Assembly (NCBI GenBank): GCA_021788095.1
Contig: JAJYLB010000003.1
Location: forward strand, 62,001-126,000
Direction of reading: 5' to 3'
DNA: 64,000 nt
Source of the DNA: Acidobacteriota bacterium
Lineage (GTDB): Bacteria > Acidobacteriota > Terriglobia > Acidiferrales > UBA7541
Below, piece by piece: positions 27,222-36,539 of the stretch. Numbering within the stretch: the first letter of the stretch is position 1; each line of letters opens with the position of its first letter. Below the pieces are notes generated by a model. The model saw only the letters and a program-made list of their open reading frames with translations. It ran no database searches and was not told where the DNA came from. Both the position numbers and the translations under genes were made by a program.

Positions 27222-27372
27222 TGAGCGCGCGATGATTCTAGGAGACCCCGATCCGTCAAGGACTCGCTGCGGAGGGAATACCGCTTCGATGATCGGCGGG
27301 CCGAACCGAATCGCTTCGCAGCCCAGATTGCCGAAAGCGGGCCCCGGAGGGAGAGGAGCGTAGAGAAGAGAG

Positions 27373-28101
27373 ATGTCCCGTCTGGCCGTCCTCATTGATG
27401 CCGAAAACGCCCAACTCGCGATCCTGGACGGTTTGTTAGCCGAAATTGCCAAGATCGGAACCGCCAGCGTGAAGCGAGTCTATGGCGATTTCACGAGCCC
27501 TGCCCTCGCTCCCTGGCGCGAGCAACTGCTCGCTCATTCGATCCAGCCGATTCAGCAGTTCCGAAATACGGCGCACAAGAACGCGAGCGACAGCGCCCTG
27601 ATCATCGACGCGATGGACCTGCTGCATTCCAAGCGATTTGACGGATTCTGCATCGTCTCGAGCGACAGCGACTTTACCCGGCTCGCGAGCCGGATCCGGG
27701 AGGAAGGCCTGCTCGCTTACGGCTATGGCGAGCGGAAGACGCCCACTTCGTTCGTAGCCGCATGCGATAAATTCACCTATACGGAGGTGTTGCGAGCGCC
27801 GGCAAAAGGGCGATCGGCGCCCCCGGCGGTCCGCAAAGAGGCGCTCGTGGAGAACAGCGAGCTGATGCGCCATCTCGTCGATGCGGCGGAATCCTGCGCC
27901 AACGAAAGCGGCTGGGCTCCGCTCGGAAACGTTGGCTCGGTGGTTGCGAATCATCTGCCCGAGTTCGATCCTCGCCACTATGGCTTCAAAAAGCTTTCGG
28001 CCCTCGTCGAGGCCACCGGATTATTCGAGTTGCAAAAGCGCGGGAGCGGTGATTCTCTCTCCCTCTACGTCAAACTGAAGCCCGCACCGGCCTCCCGGTA
28101 G
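27373..28101 (+). CDS. NYN-domain protein with LOTUS/OST-HTH domain
   Basis: 242 residues. The NYN (PIN-like RNase) domain covers residues 1-140: LAVLIDAENAQLAILDGLL, SDSALIIDAMDLLHSKRFD and IVSSDSDFTRLASRIREEG give the conserved acidic residues. The C-terminal part (SGWAPLGNVGSVVANHLPEFDPRHYGFKKLSALVEATGLFEL) matches a LOTUS/OST-HTH RNA-binding domain. Likely an RNA-targeted nuclease of the LabA/DUF88 type; the substrate is unknown. AGAGAAGAGAG provides the ribosome binding site. It stands alone. Confidence 0.9.
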   Translation: MSRLAVLIDAENAQLAILDGLLAEIAKIGTASVKRVYGDFTSPALAPWREQLLAHSIQPIQQFRNTAHKNASDSALIIDAMDLLHSKRFDGFCIVSSDSDFTRLASRIREEGLLAYGYGERKTPTSFVAACDKFTYTEVLRAPAKGRSAPPAVRKEALVENSELMRHLVDAAESCANESGWAPLGNVGSVVANHLPEFDPRHYGFKKLSALVEATGLFELQKRGSGDSLSLYVKLKPAPASR

Positions 28102-28181
28102 GCTCCGATCCAAGCCCGAAGTAGGCTCAAAAGCCCCCCTGCGCCCGCTCGGTATACCGCGACAACGAGGAGCCGCCCTGC

Positions 28182-28205
28182 AGCACAGCCATTTCTGGCT
28201 GTGCT
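28182..28205 (+). terminator. hairpin downstream of the NYN gene
   Basis: AGCACAGCC-ATTTCT-GGCTGTGCT forms a perfect 9-bp stem with a 6-base loop, 80 bp after the NYN stop. The following bases (CTTGG) are not a U-tract, so termination efficiency is uncertain. It lies between two convergent genes and could serve both. Confidence 0.5.
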
Positions 28206-28314
28206 CTTGGCCGGAAGAGCCACCTCGGCACACCGGTCTGACCGCGAAAGGGAGCATCCCAGGAGTCGGGCGGGGGACGCGATTCCACGGAAGCTTGGGG
28301 TGGACGCGCACGAA

Positions 28315-28330
28315 TCACGGGTCACCGGCC
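28315..28330. repeat. 16-bp repeat tcacgggtcaccggcc, copy 2
   Basis: Exact second copy of the unit at 18501-18516, sitting 14 bp beyond the 3' end of the ComM-type gene. Confidence 0.6.
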
Positions 28331-28343
28331 ACGGGTCCGGCGC

Positions 28344-29918
28344 TTACGACCAGTAGCTGCGGTCGAGGGAGCGGTACTGGACGGCTTCCATGAGGTGTTT
28401 CGGCTCGATCCCGGCGGAATCGTTGAGATCGGCGATGGTGCGGGCGACTTTGAGGACGCGATCGTGCGCGCGAGCCGAGAGGCCCAGCTTGGCCATCGCG
28501 CCTTCGAGCAGCTTCTCGCCTTCGGCGGAAATCTGACAGTACTTGCGGATGTGTTTGGGCGGCATCTGCGCGTTGGCGAAGACCTGCTTCTCCCCGGCGA
28601 ACCGCTCGAGCTGCTTTTCGCGCGCGCAAACTACGCGCCCGCGCACCGCCGCCGAGCCTTCGCCCAGCGCCTTCTCGCGCAGCTCGCGGTAGCGCACGGC
28701 AGGCACTTCGATGTGGATGTCGATCCGATCGAGCAGCGGGCCGGAAATTTTCGAGACGTAGCGCTGGATCTGGGCGGGGGTGCAGCGGCAGTCGCGCGTC
28801 GCGTCGCCGAAGAAGCCGCACGGGCAGGGATTCATCGCGCCGGCGAGCATGAAGCGCGCCGGAAACGTGATGGAAAGCGCCGCTCGGGCGATGGTCACCG
28901 AGCCCTCCTCGATGGGCTGGCGAAGCACTTCGAGCACGTTCCGCTGGAATTCCGGCAGCTCGTCGAGGAACAGCACCCCGTGATGCGCCACCGATACTTC
29001 GCCCGGGTGCGGCACCGTGCCGCCGCCGATGAGTCCGGCGTCGCTGATGGTGTGGTGCGGCGAGCGGAACGGCCGAACACCCACCAGACCGCGGGAATCT
29101 TCGAGCAGGCCGGCGACGCTGTGTATGCGAGTCGTTTCGAGCGCTTCTTCGAGCGATAGGGGCGGAAGAATGGTGGGGATGCGCTTGGCGAGCATCGTCT
29201 TCCCGGCGCCCGGCGGCCCGATGAACAGGATGTTGTGTCCGCCGGCGCAAGCGACTTCCAAGGCGCGCTTGGCGGCCAATTGCCCGCGCACGTCGGCGAG
29301 ATCGACGGGGTACTGGCTGGCTTCGGCCAGCATCTTCCGCGCGTCCACGCGCACCGGCGCAAACGATTCCGGCGAATTGACCAGATCGGCGGCCTGGGGC
29401 AAGTTGCGCACGCCGTAGACGTCGATCCCGTCCACCACCGCCGCTTCCTGCGCGTTGGCTTCGGGCACGACGAGACTCTTCACGCCATGCTCGCGCGCTT
29501 CGAGCGCCGCCGAAAGCGCCCCGCGGATCGACCGGACGCTTCCGTCGAGGGATAACTCGCCCAGAAAAACGTGGCCGGTAAGCGGCTTGCCGAAAAACGA
29601 TCCCTGGCACCCCAGCAGCCCCATCGCCATCGGCAGATCGAATCCCGATCCTTCCTTGCGCACGTCGGCGGGAGCGAGATTGATGGTGACGCCCTGGGGC
29701 GCGGGGAAATCGAATCCGCAGTTCTTGAGCGCGGCTTTGATCCGCTCGCGGCTCTCCTTCACCGCCAGGTCGGGCAAGCCGACGACGTTGAATTCGCCCA
29801 TCTTGCCCGAACCGACGTCGACTTCCACTTCGACGAGGTACGCCTCGATGCCGAATACCGCCGCGCTTTGGGCCTTGAAGAGCAAGGGAAAGAGATAGCG
29901 CGTAAATCCGGCGAACAC
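28344..29918 (-). CDS. comM: YifB/ComM-family magnesium chelatase-like AAA+ ATPase
   Basis: 524 residues. N-terminal Lon-protease-like domain ([34 protein letters not shown]), then the AAA+ core with Walker [20 protein letters not shown], Walker [12 protein letters not shown], and a [19 protein letters not shown] cysteine cluster typical of the family. The C-terminal Mg-chelatase domain ends [15 protein letters not shown]. ComM is a branch-migration helicase that helps integrate DNA during transformation in Gram-negative bacteria. The GTG start gives a few extra residues before [12 protein letters not shown], so it may begin slightly later. Confidence 0.95.
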   Translation of the reverse strand: MFAGFTRYLFPLLFKAQSAAVFGIEAYLVEVEVDVGSGKMGEFNVVGLPDLAVKESRERIKAALKNCGFDFPAPQGVTINLAPADVRKEGSGFDLPMAMGLLGCQGSFFGKPLTGHVFLGELSLDGSVRSIRGALSAALEAREHGVKSLVVPEANAQEAAVVDGIDVYGVRNLPQAADLVNSPESFAPVRVDARKMLAEASQYPVDLADVRGQLAAKRALEVACAGGHNILFIGPPGAGKTMLAKRIPTILPPLSLEEALETTRIHSVAGLLEDSRGLVGVRPFRSPHHTISDAGLIGGGTVPHPGEVSVAHHGVLFLDELPEFQRNVLEVLRQPIEEGSVTIARAALSITFPARFMLAGAMNPCPCGFFGDATRDCRCTPAQIQRYVSKISGPLLDRIDIHIEVPAVRYRELREKALGEGSAAVRGRVVCAREKQLERFAGEKQVFANAQMPPKHIRKYCQISAEGEKLLEGAMAKLGLSARAHDRVLKVARTIADLNDSAGIEPKHLMEAVQYRSLDRSYWS

Positions 29919-30001
29919 AAGAGAAAAGAAAGATGCGCGGGTTGTCGGGAACAGGCGGGTGATGCTTCTTGCGGGGCTAAAAACCGAGGGAGAAAAGACG
30001 C

Positions 30002-30337
30002 TCAGACGGAAAGGCCAAGGCGCTTCTCGATGATCTGAACCCTGTGCTCTAAAGTCTCTACCCGCTCCTGAAGCTGGCGGTAGGAAAGCTGGATCAGCGA
30101 GCGCGTCTCGAGGAATTCATACTCCATTCTTGCCTCCAGCTTCTCGATCTTCTGGTCGAGGGCTTGGTGGCCTTCGACGACCAAATCGAGCCTGCGGAGC
30201 ACATCTTCGTAGAGCACGCCGCTGTGGCGCTTCGCTTCTTCGATCTTTTCGCCAAACTCTTTCCGGAGCCGGCCTTCGGCGCCGCTGACGACGGCGGTGA
30301 CGATTCGCTCGACTTGAGTCAATGACTCAGCGTCCAT
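30002..30337 (-). CDS. coiled-coil hypothetical protein
   Basis: 111 residues, almost entirely helical with heptad patterns: [37 protein letters not shown] and [32 protein letters not shown] lies before the ATG. It has no signal peptide or membrane segment. Such small coiled-coil proteins are common and usually unnamed; it may act as a scaffold or a partner of another protein. It lies 84 bp downstream of nothing in particular on this strand and just before comM, which could share its transcript. Confidence 0.65.
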   Translation of the reverse strand: MDAESLTQVERIVTAVVSGAEGRLRKEFGEKIEEAKRHSGVLYEDVLRRLDLVVEGHQALDQKIEKLEARMEYEFLETRSLIQLSYRQLQERVETLEHRVQIIEKRLGLSV

Positions 30338-30467
30338 TAATTGCTCCTTCTCGTAGGGGTCAGTGTACGGATGCGGGAGCGGGAAATCAATCCCGCATCG
30401 CGGGGCGCTCTTCGTCCCGCGAAGCGGACACGCAGGATGGCCCGGGAATCGCCCCGGGCGGCCTCCC

Positions 30468-32093
30468 TCAGCCGATGCCCAATTCGCGGAGCGCCGCGCC
30501 GGCCGCCGCGAGATTTGTGAGTTTCATTTCCGCGTACTTGCGCGAGAGGACAACGCCTTGCGCGCCTGCGCCGAAAGCGGCGAGCACGGCGGCATGGACG
30601 TCGGCCGGCTGCGTCCGCTTTTCGTCGAGCGCGGTTGGGATATCGATATCGATTCCCGGATAAATTTCCGCGGCGCCTTGGACATCGGCGAGGGCGCGCC
30701 GGGCCTCGTCGGCGACGGTACGGGCGGAAAGGCCCGCCGTCGGCAATTTCTCGAGGCTCGGCTCGTCCTGATAGCCGAGCAGGTGGTAATGCAGGTCGAG
30801 TACCTCTTCCGGCGGGCAATCGCGGAAAACGGCGGACTGCACGTTTCGGATGTAGCGGGCGAAACGCGGCCCTCCGCAGTTGTTGTAGGTGGACGGCTTG
30901 ATAAAGTCGGCGTAATGCGCCATCTGCCCGTAATCCACGGCGCCGCGGTAGAACGGGCTCATCGCGATGAGGTGCATGATGTGCCAGCCCACCCGGGCCC
31001 TGGGCGCGACGGATTTCACGGCGCCGTAGAGGAGCGCGTAGACCTCGTTCTGGCTTTCGTACCAGAATTTCTCCCAAGCCACGATTTCCGGGTATTCGAC
31101 CATGTGCCGCCAGAACGTTACGAAAGCGCCGTCGGGGGAACGAGGCCGGCCGAGGGTCGCTTTCACCCATTGTTGCAATGCGAGATAGCCGTGGCGGGCG
31201 CGCTCGACATCGATTCCTCGCGCTCTGGCTTTCGCCGTGCAGTAGGAGCAGAAGCAATGGATGAACGCTTCCCCGTCGAACCGGCCGAAGTGCATTCCCA
31301 GCGTATTTTCCAGCGGCCCCTGGCGCTCCGACTCCCACATCATGCCGTCGAGGTCGTTGTTCGAGAACCAGTCGGTGACGAGCGAAACCAGGAAATTCCG
31401 CGCGTAGGGATTGTTGAAGCAGGTGCTGCGGCCGACCCGGCCGTAGACGTCGACTTCGGCGATCTTCTCGAAGTTGGGGATCAGGCGGGGATTGTAGGCT
31501 TCCTCGAAGAGGGCGTAGGTCTGGATGCCACGCGCTTTCGCGCGGGGGATCACGTCGGCAAAGATATCGAAGCTGCCCAGCTCCGGCGCGCGGATGTCTT
31601 GGATCACCGAATCGGCGTAAAACGCGGGATGGACCCGGGTATAGCTTCCTCCGTGGATTTTGTCGTATGCCTGTACGCCATGGTCGGGAAGCGGCTCGCC
31701 AGGCACCTGCCGGCCCGCCAAACCGCGGCCGTAGGTAAAGACGGTGGACATCAGTGTGTTCACGCCGGCCTTTTCCTGTAGCGTGGCGAGGCAACGGTCC
31801 ACTCCTTCGTCGACGAAGGAGCGAGCGCCAATTTGGATGGCGACGAGTTTCTTGCCCGGCGCCAGGCGGGGCGGCACGGCTTGCGGATCCGCCGTGGCCT
31901 GCGCTTCGCGGGCGGGCAGGCTCAAGCCTCCCGCGAGGGCGAAAACCGGGAATGCCGAGACCCCTTGAAGGAATCGGCGGCGCGTGACCTCCTCGCTTCG
32001 GCCCTGGGGAGGGGCGGGTTCCTCCGGCCCGGCCGGTCCCGGCCGAGCACCCGCCACTCGACGCAACGCTTCTTTCGAGGCTGCTTTCTCCAT
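30468..32093 (-). CDS. Tat-exported TIM-barrel-like protein, possible glycoside hydrolase relative
   Basis: 541 residues from the ATG after a perfect AAAGGAGG. The N-terminus carries a twin-arginine signal (TRRRFLQGVSAFPVFALAGG). The mature part has a sequence pattern of putative glycosidase barrels: GVNTLMSTVFTYGRG, AKARGIQTYALFEEAYNP, NPYARNFLVSLVTDWFSNNDLDGMMWESERQG, CFCSYC and VGWHIMHLIAMSPFYRG. The acidic residues in DLDGMMWESE are candidates for catalysis. I cannot name the exact family. It is the last gene of the minus-strand operon with the cytochrome and ASPIC proteins. Confidence 0.75.
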   Translation of the reverse strand: MEKAASKEALRRVAGARPGPAGPEEPAPPQGRSEEVTRRRFLQGVSAFPVFALAGGLSLPAREAQATADPQAVPPRLAPGKKLVAIQIGARSFVDEGVDRCLATLQEKAGVNTLMSTVFTYGRGLAGRQVPGEPLPDHGVQAYDKIHGGSYTRVHPAFYADSVIQDIRAPELGSFDIFADVIPRAKARGIQTYALFEEAYNPRLIPNFEKIAEVDVYGRVGRSTCFNNPYARNFLVSLVTDWFSNNDLDGMMWESERQGPLENTLGMHFGRFDGEAFIHCFCSYCTAKARARGIDVERARHGYLALQQWVKATLGRPRSPDGAFVTFWRHMVEYPEIVAWEKFWYESQNEVYALLYGAVKSVAPRARVGWHIMHLIAMSPFYRGAVDYGQMAHYADFIKPSTYNNCGGPRFARYIRNVQSAVFRDCPPEEVLDLHYHLLGYQDEPSLEKLPTAGLSARTVADEARRALADVQGAAEIYPGIDIDIPTALDEKRTQPADVHAAVLAAFGAGAQGVVLSRKYAEMKLTNLAAAGAALRELGIG

Positions 32094-32219
32094 TTTCCTC
32101 CTTTCGTCTCCCCGGTGGCGCACGGCCCTCGGCACCGCAAACAGATACTCCGTTTGTGCCACCAGACACAAGAGGAATCCTTGGGGAATTTTGCGCGGCG
32201 GGAACGACGGCGTCTGCGG

Positions 32220-33908
32220 TCAGTCCTCGCGGAGATGCAGTGTTTGCCGCGCCTTGAGGTTGGCGACGCTTTGGAGGCGTCCGCTGGGCCAGGCGACTTC
32301 CACGGTGTCGACGCGAGCGGCCTCGCCCAGGCCGAAATGCAGCGGCGTGGCGTGCTGGGAAAGGTAGGAGCCCTGGCTGCCGACGGCTTCGAGCCAGCTT
32401 CGTCCACCGGCGCGAACCCGGACGAGGGCCCCGATCCCCTGGCGATTGCTTCGCGTCCCTTCCAGACTCACTTTGAGCCAATTGCGGCCTTCGGCGCCAT
32501 CAGCGCGCAGCAGAATCAACGGCCCGCGATTGGTAGACACGGCCAGATCGAGATCGCCATCGTTATCGAAATCGGCTGTCGCCAGTCCCCGCGCGTTGAG
32601 CGGGCGAGCGAAATCCGGAGCGAGGGAGGCGGTGACGTCGCGGAATTCGCTGCCGTCGTAGTGGAAGAGGAAAGGCTTTTGCGGCACCAGCAACTCGGGA
32701 TGCTCGGGGTCTTCGAGCGTATTCCCGTTGACGACCGCCAGATCGCTCAGACCGTCATTGTCGTAATCGAGGAAGGCGCAGCCCCAGCCGACCATGGGCA
32801 AGGAAATATAGGCAAGGCCGACCATGCCGGCGGCGTCGGCGAAGTTCAAGTGCTTCGTTTCCGCCCAAAGGTTTTGGTAGAGGGAATCACCCTGGGAGAG
32901 CCAATGGGAAACGAAAAAGTCCAGGTCTCCATCGCCATCGTAATCGTTGACGGCCAAACCCATCGAGCCCTTGTTCTCCGAGGTGAACGTCTGGGTGCTG
33001 CGATCGGCGAAGCGGCCGCCTCTCTCGTTGAGGAAAAAGCGGTTCATGCTCAGATCGTTTCCGACGTACAAATCGGGCCAGCCGTCGAGGTTGAAGTCGG
33101 CGGCGGCGACCGTGAGGCTGCGGCCGTCGGCATCGGCCAGGCCGGCATGGCGGGTGACGTCGGTGAACGTGCCGTCGCGATTGTTGTGCAGCAGGCGATT
33201 GGGCTGCGCGCGGAAGGATTGCGGATTGAGCGCCGCGGGCACGACCACGCCATACTGAGTTTCACGGGGGAAATGCAGTTGGGCGGGCTTGGCCGGGTAA
33301 TCGACGTAGTGCAAGACGTAGAGATCGAGCCAGCCGTCGCGATCGAAGTCGACCCAGATAGCGCCGCTGCTCCAAAGGTTGTCTTCCACGCCGCTCGCGC
33401 GCGTGACGTCGCGGAAGCGGCCGTTGCCCTCGTTGTGGTAGAGGCGGCAGCCACCCGCGCCGGTCACGAACAAGTCGAGCCAGCCGTCGTTATCGTAGTC
33501 GCCCCAATAGGCCCCCATGCCGAAATGGACGTATTCGAGTCCGGCCTCTTCGGTGACGTCGGTGAACGTGCCATCGCGCTGATTGCGGTACAGGCGGTCG
33601 CCGGGGCCTGCGAGTTTCCCCGAGCCGAACGCGCCGGCTTGGTTGACGACGTAGAGATCGGCATAGCCGTCGTTGTCGAAATCCCCCCAGGCGAGTCCCG
33701 AGCCCATGTCTTCAGGCAGCAGACGGCTCCTTGGCCCCACGGAATGAACGAAGGAGAGCCGCGCTTGCCGGGTGACGTCGCGGAAGAGCACGCCGGCCGT
33801 CGAGGGCTCGGCCGCCGGCCCGGTCGCCTGGCGGTTGGCGCGGCTACAACCGGCGGCGGCCACCAGAGGCGCGGTGGCGAGCCAGCGCAGGCATTCCCGC
33901 CGGGTCAC
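32220..33908 (-). CDS. FG-GAP/VCBS repeat lipoprotein with ASPIC/UnbV domain
   Basis: 562 residues. The N-terminus reads MTRRECLRWLATAPLVAAAGC, a lipoprotein signal with lipobox AAGC and a twin-Arg. The body is a series of FG-GAP calcium-binding repeats of the form DFDNDGYADLYVVN, DYDNDGWLDLFVTG, DFDRDGWLDLYVLH, DYDGDGDLDFFVSH and DFDNDGDLDLAVS, giving a beta-propeller. The C-terminal RSWLEAVGSQGSYLSQHATP and DTVEVAWPSGR are the ASPIC/UnbV motif. Its start overlaps the cytochrome stop by four bases. Confidence 0.93.
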   Translation of the reverse strand: MTRRECLRWLATAPLVAAAGCSRANRQATGPAAEPSTAGVLFRDVTRQARLSFVHSVGPRSRLLPEDMGSGLAWGDFDNDGYADLYVVNQAGAFGSGKLAGPGDRLYRNQRDGTFTDVTEEAGLEYVHFGMGAYWGDYDNDGWLDLFVTGAGGCRLYHNEGNGRFRDVTRASGVEDNLWSSGAIWVDFDRDGWLDLYVLHYVDYPAKPAQLHFPRETQYGVVVPAALNPQSFRAQPNRLLHNNRDGTFTDVTRHAGLADADGRSLTVAAADFNLDGWPDLYVGNDLSMNRFFLNERGGRFADRSTQTFTSENKGSMGLAVNDYDGDGDLDFFVSHWLSQGDSLYQNLWAETKHLNFADAAGMVGLAYISLPMVGWGCAFLDYDNDGLSDLAVVNGNTLEDPEHPELLVPQKPFLFHYDGSEFRDVTASLAPDFARPLNARGLATADFDNDGDLDLAVSTNRGPLILLRADGAEGRNWLKVSLEGTRSNRQGIGALVRVRAGGRSWLEAVGSQGSYLSQHATPLHFGLGEAARVDTVEVAWPSGRLQSVANLKARQTLHLRED

Positions 33909-35836
33909 TGGCCGACTCGGGCTCGGGATGATTTCGTCGCGAGCGAAGCACGCGGCCGGCGGCGTCGCGAAGCCAGTGGCACTTCGATCGTCGCGCGCGA
34001 GATCTCGATCACCGGGACCTTTGGCGGGTTTACGGGGAAGAGCTGCGCGAGGGAGCTGGCGTTGAATTTGCGGTAGAGCAGGCGCAAGCGGCAGCGCAGC
34101 GGCCCCGCCGCACGAAGGGGAACCGCGAAGCGGAATTCGGCCATGTCGCTCCCGCCGGGAAGCACGGTTCGCCTGTCCCGCGCGCCGACGACGTTCCAGA
34201 GCGAATGGGTGAAGACCGGCTGGGCGTGGCGATCCAGAAGGTAGGAGCGATATTCGACGGTTTTTCCTTCGACGTGTCCGCCGGGGCCAAGCGTGCCCGC
34301 GGCATAGATGCTATGTCCCTGCCCGTCCGTGACCGTCAGCTCCAGCCAGGCCTGGATCACGTCGAGCGGGCCGGTGGGAAATTGATGACCCACTTTGCGA
34401 TTGATTACCAGGGCCCGGAGGGTGGCCTCCTTTCCGGGGACGAAGTCTCCCTCGGCCTCGAGTGCCACCGGGACAATAGGCCCGCTCGGCCACCGGTTGG
34501 CGATCTCGGGAATCACGGTTTGGCCGGCGAGCCACTGCTTCACCAGACTGACCTGCCGATCCGCGCCGGGCAAACCGAGCATGAGCGGGGCGAAGGTATT
34601 GGCCGCCAGAATGCGATGATCGTGAATGAATCCCTGGGCGTCGCGGGCCGGGTCGTCGGCGCGCACCAGGTGCATATGGCAATTCTGGCATTGGAGGTTG
34701 CGCCGGGGATCGGTGTGCCAGGGACCGCTCTTCCAGTCGTCGTACTGATCCTGGAGCTGGACGAAGCCCCAGCCGTTTTCCTCCTTGCTGATGTACTGTT
34801 TGTGACACGTGCCGCAAAATTCCGGCGTCTCGGAAGGCTGCACGGCGAAATCGCGATTGTGCTGGCCGGGATGCAGGCGGATGAGCAGGTAGGCGATACG
34901 GCGCAGGGCGGGGTTGGGGGAAAGCTCGAAGAGGTAGGGATCGGGCGGGTGAACGACGTAGTTGGCGTTGCCGCGCGTGAGCGTATCGCGGATCGAATGG
35001 CACATGGCGCAGGAGCTGCCTTCACCCCCGTCGCCTCGCGTTTTCGAGACGATGGGTTCGTCGGCCAGAAGCGTGACCGGCTCGTGGCAGCCGGCGCAGT
35101 AACGCGGCGCCGTCGCCCCGCGATCGTGGATGTAGTTCGTTTTGACCGCCTGGTAGAAGGGATCCGTAGCGGAGAAGTGGTGCGCCCCGGGCAGCCATTC
35201 CCGGTAGATCGTGCTATGGCAACCCGACGCTCCGCACGAGGCCGAATCGGCCAGCAGACCCGCGGGGATCACGCGTCCGGTGGTGGTGCGAGCATTCGAA
35301 GGAAGGAATTGGCCCTCCGGAAGGTTTGCCGACCGCCGGACATAGGCGATGGCGCCGGCTCCGACCGCGAAAACCGCCATCCACACGGCGAGCGGCAACG
35401 CGAGACGACGGTACCGCTCCTGGGGGAACCGGGTTTTGGCCAGACCGCGAACGATGTGAAACAAGCCCACGCCGCCCAGCGCCACGCCCGCTGCCACGTG
35501 AACGACATGCATCCGGTAAGGCGTGAAGACTCCCCCTACCCCCTTGCCTACAAGCCAGAGACCGCTCGCCGCCAAGACGCCCCAACCCAGCCCCGCCCAC
35601 AAGCCGGGACTCCACCAGCGCGTTGGCTCGATTCGGCTGGCCGCGCGGGCGTGCTTCCAGAAAATCCACGTGAGCGGGATCAGGCCGGCCAAACCGATCG
35701 CGATGTGCAATAGCAGGATCCACTGCGAAAACACCCCGTACGGGAATAGCCAGGGAGCCACTCCGCTCACAACTAGGAATAGGAACACGCCCGAGGCGCG
35801 CCGCAGGGGATTCAGGTTCGGTCTCGCTCCGTTCAC
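33905..35836 (-). CDS. membrane-anchored multihaem c-type cytochrome
   Basis: 643 residues. The first 180 contain about five hydrophobic helices with histidines (LLLHIAIGLAGLIPLTWIFW, MHVVHVAAGVALGGVGLFHIV), resembling a small cytochrome b-like anchor. The periplasmic part has haem-binding motifs CAGCH, CAMCH, CGTCH and CQNCH, plus an atypical CGASGCH, together with YREWLPGAHH typical of the c554-type cytochromes. The C-terminal third is beta-rich (VALEAEGDFVPGKEATLRAL). Likely electron transfer; substrate unknown. First gene of the operon with the ASPIC and Tat proteins. Confidence 0.9.
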   Translation of the reverse strand: MNGARPNLNPLRRASGVFLFLVVSGVAPWLFPYGVFSQWILLLHIAIGLAGLIPLTWIFWKHARAASRIEPTRWWSPGLWAGLGWGVLAASGLWLVGKGVGGVFTPYRMHVVHVAAGVALGGVGLFHIVRGLAKTRFPQERYRRLALPLAVWMAVFAVGAGAIAYVRRSANLPEGQFLPSNARTTTGRVIPAGLLADSASCGASGCHSTIYREWLPGAHHFSATDPFYQAVKTNYIHDRGATAPRYCAGCHEPVTLLADEPIVSKTRGDGGEGSSCAMCHSIRDTLTRGNANYVVHPPDPYLFELSPNPALRRIAYLLIRLHPGQHNRDFAVQPSETPEFCGTCHKQYISKEENGWGFVQLQDQYDDWKSGPWHTDPRRNLQCQNCHMHLVRADDPARDAQGFIHDHRILAANTFAPLMLGLPGADRQVSLVKQWLAGQTVIPEIANRWPSGPIVPVALEAEGDFVPGKEATLRALVINRKVGHQFPTGPLDVIQAWLELTVTDGQGHSIYAAGTLGPGGHVEGKTVEYRSYLLDRHAQPVFTHSLWNVVGARDRRTVLPGGSDMAEFRFAVPLRAAGPLRCRLRLLYRKFNASSLAQLFPVNPPKVPVIEISRATIEVPLASRRRRPRASLATKSSRARVGQ

Positions 35837-35899
35837 GCTGGTTCCTCTCTGTCCCCGGGCGCCTGTTCTCCGGCCGCTCCGGAATCGCTCTTGATTAAT

Positions 35900-35933
35900 C
35901 CCGATCGGGAAATCCTGCTGTAACTTAAGTTAC
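35900..35933. promoter_or_regulatory. two adjacent perfect palindromes in the divergent intergenic region
   Basis: CCCGATCGGG (35900-35909) and GTAACTTAAGTTAC (35920-35933) are both perfect palindromes, 10 bases apart. They lie 64 bp upstream of the cytochrome gene on one side and about 150 bp upstream of the anti-sigma gene on the other. They are candidate binding sites for dimeric regulators of the divergent genes; no factor can be named. Confidence 0.5.
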
Positions 35934-36037
35934 GCCGGTGCCTTGGCGCTTAAGCCGGGCTCCACCTCCCGCCGCGGGGCGAAGCCTTTCTCCCGGCAGG
36001 TACCGGGCAAGCGCGCCACTTTCCCCGGGCGATGTGT

Positions 36038-36066
36038 TTGCCCCAGGGGTTGCGCGCCGGTATCAT
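36038..36066 (+). promoter_or_regulatory. candidate promoter of the anti-sigma-type kinase gene
   Basis: TTGCCC at 36038 and TATCAT at 36061 are separated by 17 bp, ending 20 bp before the chosen ATG. Match to the sigma-70 consensus is moderate. Confidence 0.45.
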
Positions 36067-36085
36067 TACACGGACGGGGATGGTC

Positions 36086-36538
36086 ATGTCGGCCCCTGTG
36101 GGCAGCAAAACAGTCGAAGTGACGCTCGAGACCGCCTGGCAAACGATCGATTTGGCGCAGGCCATCAGTGAGGGCGTCGCCGAATCCGCTGGGTTCGAGG
36201 AAGACGATATCCATAAGATCGGCATGTCGGTGCGGGAGGGGATCATCAACGCGATCCACTACGGCAACCGCATGCAGCGGGAGAAGAACGTCTTCCTGAA
36301 GTTCGTTTTCGAGCCCCAGCGCCTAGTGATCCACATGATCGATCAGGGCAAGGGCTTCGAGGTGAACCACGTCGAGGACCCTCTCGCCGAAGAGAATCTG
36401 ATGAAGACGTCGGGCCGGGGTCTGCTGATCGTCCAGGCGTTCATGGACGAGATGCGGATCGGCCGCGGCCCCAATGGCGGCGCCGAACTCACCATGGCCA
36501 AGCAGTTCCCCAGACCTTTCGGCGACAAGGAGAATTGA
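36086..36538 (+). CDS. anti-sigma regulatory factor, RsbW/SpoIIAB-like Ser/Thr kinase
   Basis: 150 residues from ATG 36086, with GGGGA six bases upstream; earlier in-frame ATGs exist. The GHKL ATPase fold is clear: KIGMSVREGIINAIHYGNR (N box), IHMIDQGKGFEVNHVEDP (G1 box, DxGxGF) and MKTSGRGLLIVQAFMDEM (G2). Such proteins bind and inhibit sigma factors and phosphorylate anti-anti-sigma factors. No sigma factor or STAS partner gene is adjacent, so the partner must be elsewhere. A TPR protein gene starts immediately downstream. Confidence 0.9.
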   Translation: MSAPVGSKTVEVTLETAWQTIDLAQAISEGVAESAGFEEDDIHKIGMSVREGIINAIHYGNRMQREKNVFLKFVFEPQRLVIHMIDQGKGFEVNHVEDPLAEENLMKTSGRGLLIVQAFMDEMRIGRGPNGGAELTMAKQFPRPFGDKEN

Positions 36539-36539
36539 C

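Noticed and set aside
30363-31781. 472-aa plus-strand ORF antisense to the Tat-exported protein
   Set aside because: The minus-strand gene has a Tat signal and a perfect RBS; the plus frame is a shadow.
31833-34076. 747-aa plus-strand ORF antisense to the ASPIC protein
   Set aside because: The FG-GAP repeats on the minus strand explain the region; periodic Val/Glu sequence is their mirror.
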